The translations under genes were made by a program, and so were the position numbers. Below are positions 22,772-23,406 of a stretch of 23,406 nucleotides of DNA, one piece after another; position 1 is the stretch's first letter; every line of letters starts with the position of its first letter. The DNA lies in the NCBI GenBank assembly GCA_032251145.1, contig JAVVER010000045.1, positions 1 to 23,406 of the forward strand. The letters are read 5' to 3'. The stretch comes from BRH-c54 sp032251145. Lineage in GTDB: Bacteria; Bacteroidota; Bacteroidia; Flavobacteriales_E; Vicingaceae. The notes beneath the pieces were generated by a model. That model searched no databases and had not been told where the DNA came from. It worked only from the letters and a program-made list of their open reading frames with translations.

Positions 22772-23218
22772 TTAATTGTTTTGTTTTTTTATTTCATATT
22801 TTGGTTTAGCAGGGAAACCGTTTAGGTCAACCTTTCCTATCCAATCAAAATATGCTATAAGGTTGTTGGCCTCTTCTTCAGAAAAACCGTAAGCCACCAT
22901 TTTTCTACCGCTGGTGTGTTCGCCCCAAGGAGTTGGCGACATTAAAACACCTTTTACATAAGGAGCTCCTCTGCGTTCAATTACTTTGGTAAGCTCAGGT
23001 GCATAATAGGCTCCTTCTCCAAATATGGTATGACAGCCCATGCAGTTGTTGGCTTCCCATAAATGTTTTCCGGCAACAACTCCAGGTGTTATTTTATCTG
23101 CATTGGTTTGGTCGTCATGCTTGTTTACATGCGTATCGAACGACAAACCAAGAAATAATACGGAGAAAATTATTGTTCCTGCTAGGAAGAAAATTTTCGC
23201 TTGACTTTTTGTTAGCAT
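22772..23218 (-). CDS. norC: Nitric oxide reductase cytochrome c subunit
   Basis: NorC is the membrane-anchored heme c subunit that passes electrons from periplasmic donors to NorB. The 148-residue protein has one N-terminal transmembrane helix (about 8-26) and the heme motif CMGCH (Cys59, Cys62, His63), followed by TIFGEGAYYAPELT, typical of NorC. Met107 in GRKMVAYGF is the expected sixth ligand. It is the first gene of the nor cluster, and its upstream region carries two FNR-type boxes, a TAnnTTTG element and the 20-nt dyad shared with nirS. Confidence 0.97.
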   Translation of the reverse strand: MLTKSQAKIFFLAGTIIFSVLFLGLSFDTHVNKHDDQTNADKITPGVVAGKHLWEANNCMGCHTIFGEGAYYAPELTKVIERRGAPYVKGVLMSPTPWGEHTSGRKMVAYGFSEEEANNLIAYFDWIGKVDLNGFPAKPKYEIKKQNN

Positions 23219-23256
23219 AATTTTTAATTTTTAGTTTATAATTTTTTTAAATAAAT

Positions 23257-23276
23257 TAAAAGACCTTTATATCTTT
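23257..23276 (-). promoter_or_regulatory. Candidate operator shared with nirS (norC copy)
   Basis: TAAAAGACCTTTATATCTTT is the exact reverse complement of 17271-17290. It is a dyad (AAAAGA-N8-TCTTTT). It lies just downstream of the inferred transcription start near 23279, where a bound repressor would block elongation. The regulator is unknown; an NsrR/Rrf2-type NO sensor is a hypothesis. Confidence 0.55.
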
Positions 23277-23282
23277 TATATT

Positions 23283-23290
23283 CAAAGATA
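23283..23290 (-). promoter_or_regulatory. norC promoter -7 element
   Basis: On the minus strand this reads TATCTTTG, a perfect match to the Bacteroidota -7 consensus TAnnTTTG. If transcription starts near 23279, the FNR box 23314-23327 is centred at about -41.5, the class II activator position. Confidence 0.6.
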
Positions 23291-23313
23291 CATAATATTT
23301 TAAGTGAAAATTC

Positions 23314-23327
23314 TTGATAGAAATCAA
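23314..23327 (-). promoter_or_regulatory. Perfect FNR-type box upstream of norC
   Basis: TTGAT-AGAA-ATCAA is identical to the FNR/DNR consensus TTGAT-N4-ATCAA. Its centre is about 102 nt upstream of the norC ATG and about 41 nt upstream of the start implied by the -7 element, as expected for activation of nor under low oxygen or NO. Confidence 0.78.
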
Positions 23328-23357
23328 TTAAAATAGGTTTATTTGGAAGAAATTGGT

Positions 23358-23371
23358 ATGATATAAATCAT
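23358..23371. promoter_or_regulatory. Second FNR-type box
   Basis: ATGAT-ATAA-ATCAT is a 5-4-5 palindrome 44 bp (about four helical turns) from the box at 23314-23327. It may assist norC or serve a divergent gene beyond the right edge. Confidence 0.55.
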
Positions 23372-23406
23372 TAATAAACGAGAATTAGATATCAACTATC
23401 TCTTTA

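Overview
The window looks like a chromosomal segment of a low-GC Bacteroidota bacterium, most likely of a Flavobacteriales-like lineage. The grounds are the HmuY-like proteins, a C-terminal type IX secretion sorting domain, many lipoproteins, the DUF1599 and BT_3928-type proteins, the lack of Shine-Dalgarno sites, and a TAnnTTTG promoter element. The lineage below phylum is inference. No rRNA, tRNA, CRISPR array or intact transposon was seen.

Left part (1-7650), housekeeping: a BtuF-like binding protein without a signal peptide, tilS, tpiA, a DppB-like ABC permease, a DoxX/BT_3928-like membrane protein and a duplicated DUF1599 protein are all on the minus strand. folP is divergent on the plus strand.

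Right part (7660-23406), a denitrification island of 14 genes all on the minus strand. In transcription order (right to left) it holds norC, norB, norQ, norD, norE, norF (cytochrome c-dependent nitric oxide reductase with its maturation genes); nirS (cytochrome cd1 nitrite reductase); a tightly coupled heme-uptake-like operon (HmuY-like T9SS protein, TonB-dependent receptor, HmuY-like lipoprotein, small cytochrome c); nirK (copper nitrite reductase fused to a cytochrome c); a NirV-like protein; and an SCO copper chaperone-like lipoprotein. Together these would reduce nitrite to NO by two unrelated enzymes and then NO to N2O.

Four points stand out. (1) nirS and nirK, usually alternatives, sit in one island. 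(2) No heme d1 biosynthesis gene accompanies nirS; instead an HmuY/HmuR-like operon lies between nirS and nirK, suggesting an iron-porphyrin supply module tied to nitrite reduction (inference). (3) FNR-type boxes lie upstream of norC (two), nirS and nirK. An identical 20-nt dyad element occurs, in opposite orientations, in both the nirS and norC leaders, a candidate second, possibly NO-responsive, operator. (4) A 106-nt exactly concentric imperfect palindrome next to a C/G-rich interspersed repeat has split norQ from norD.
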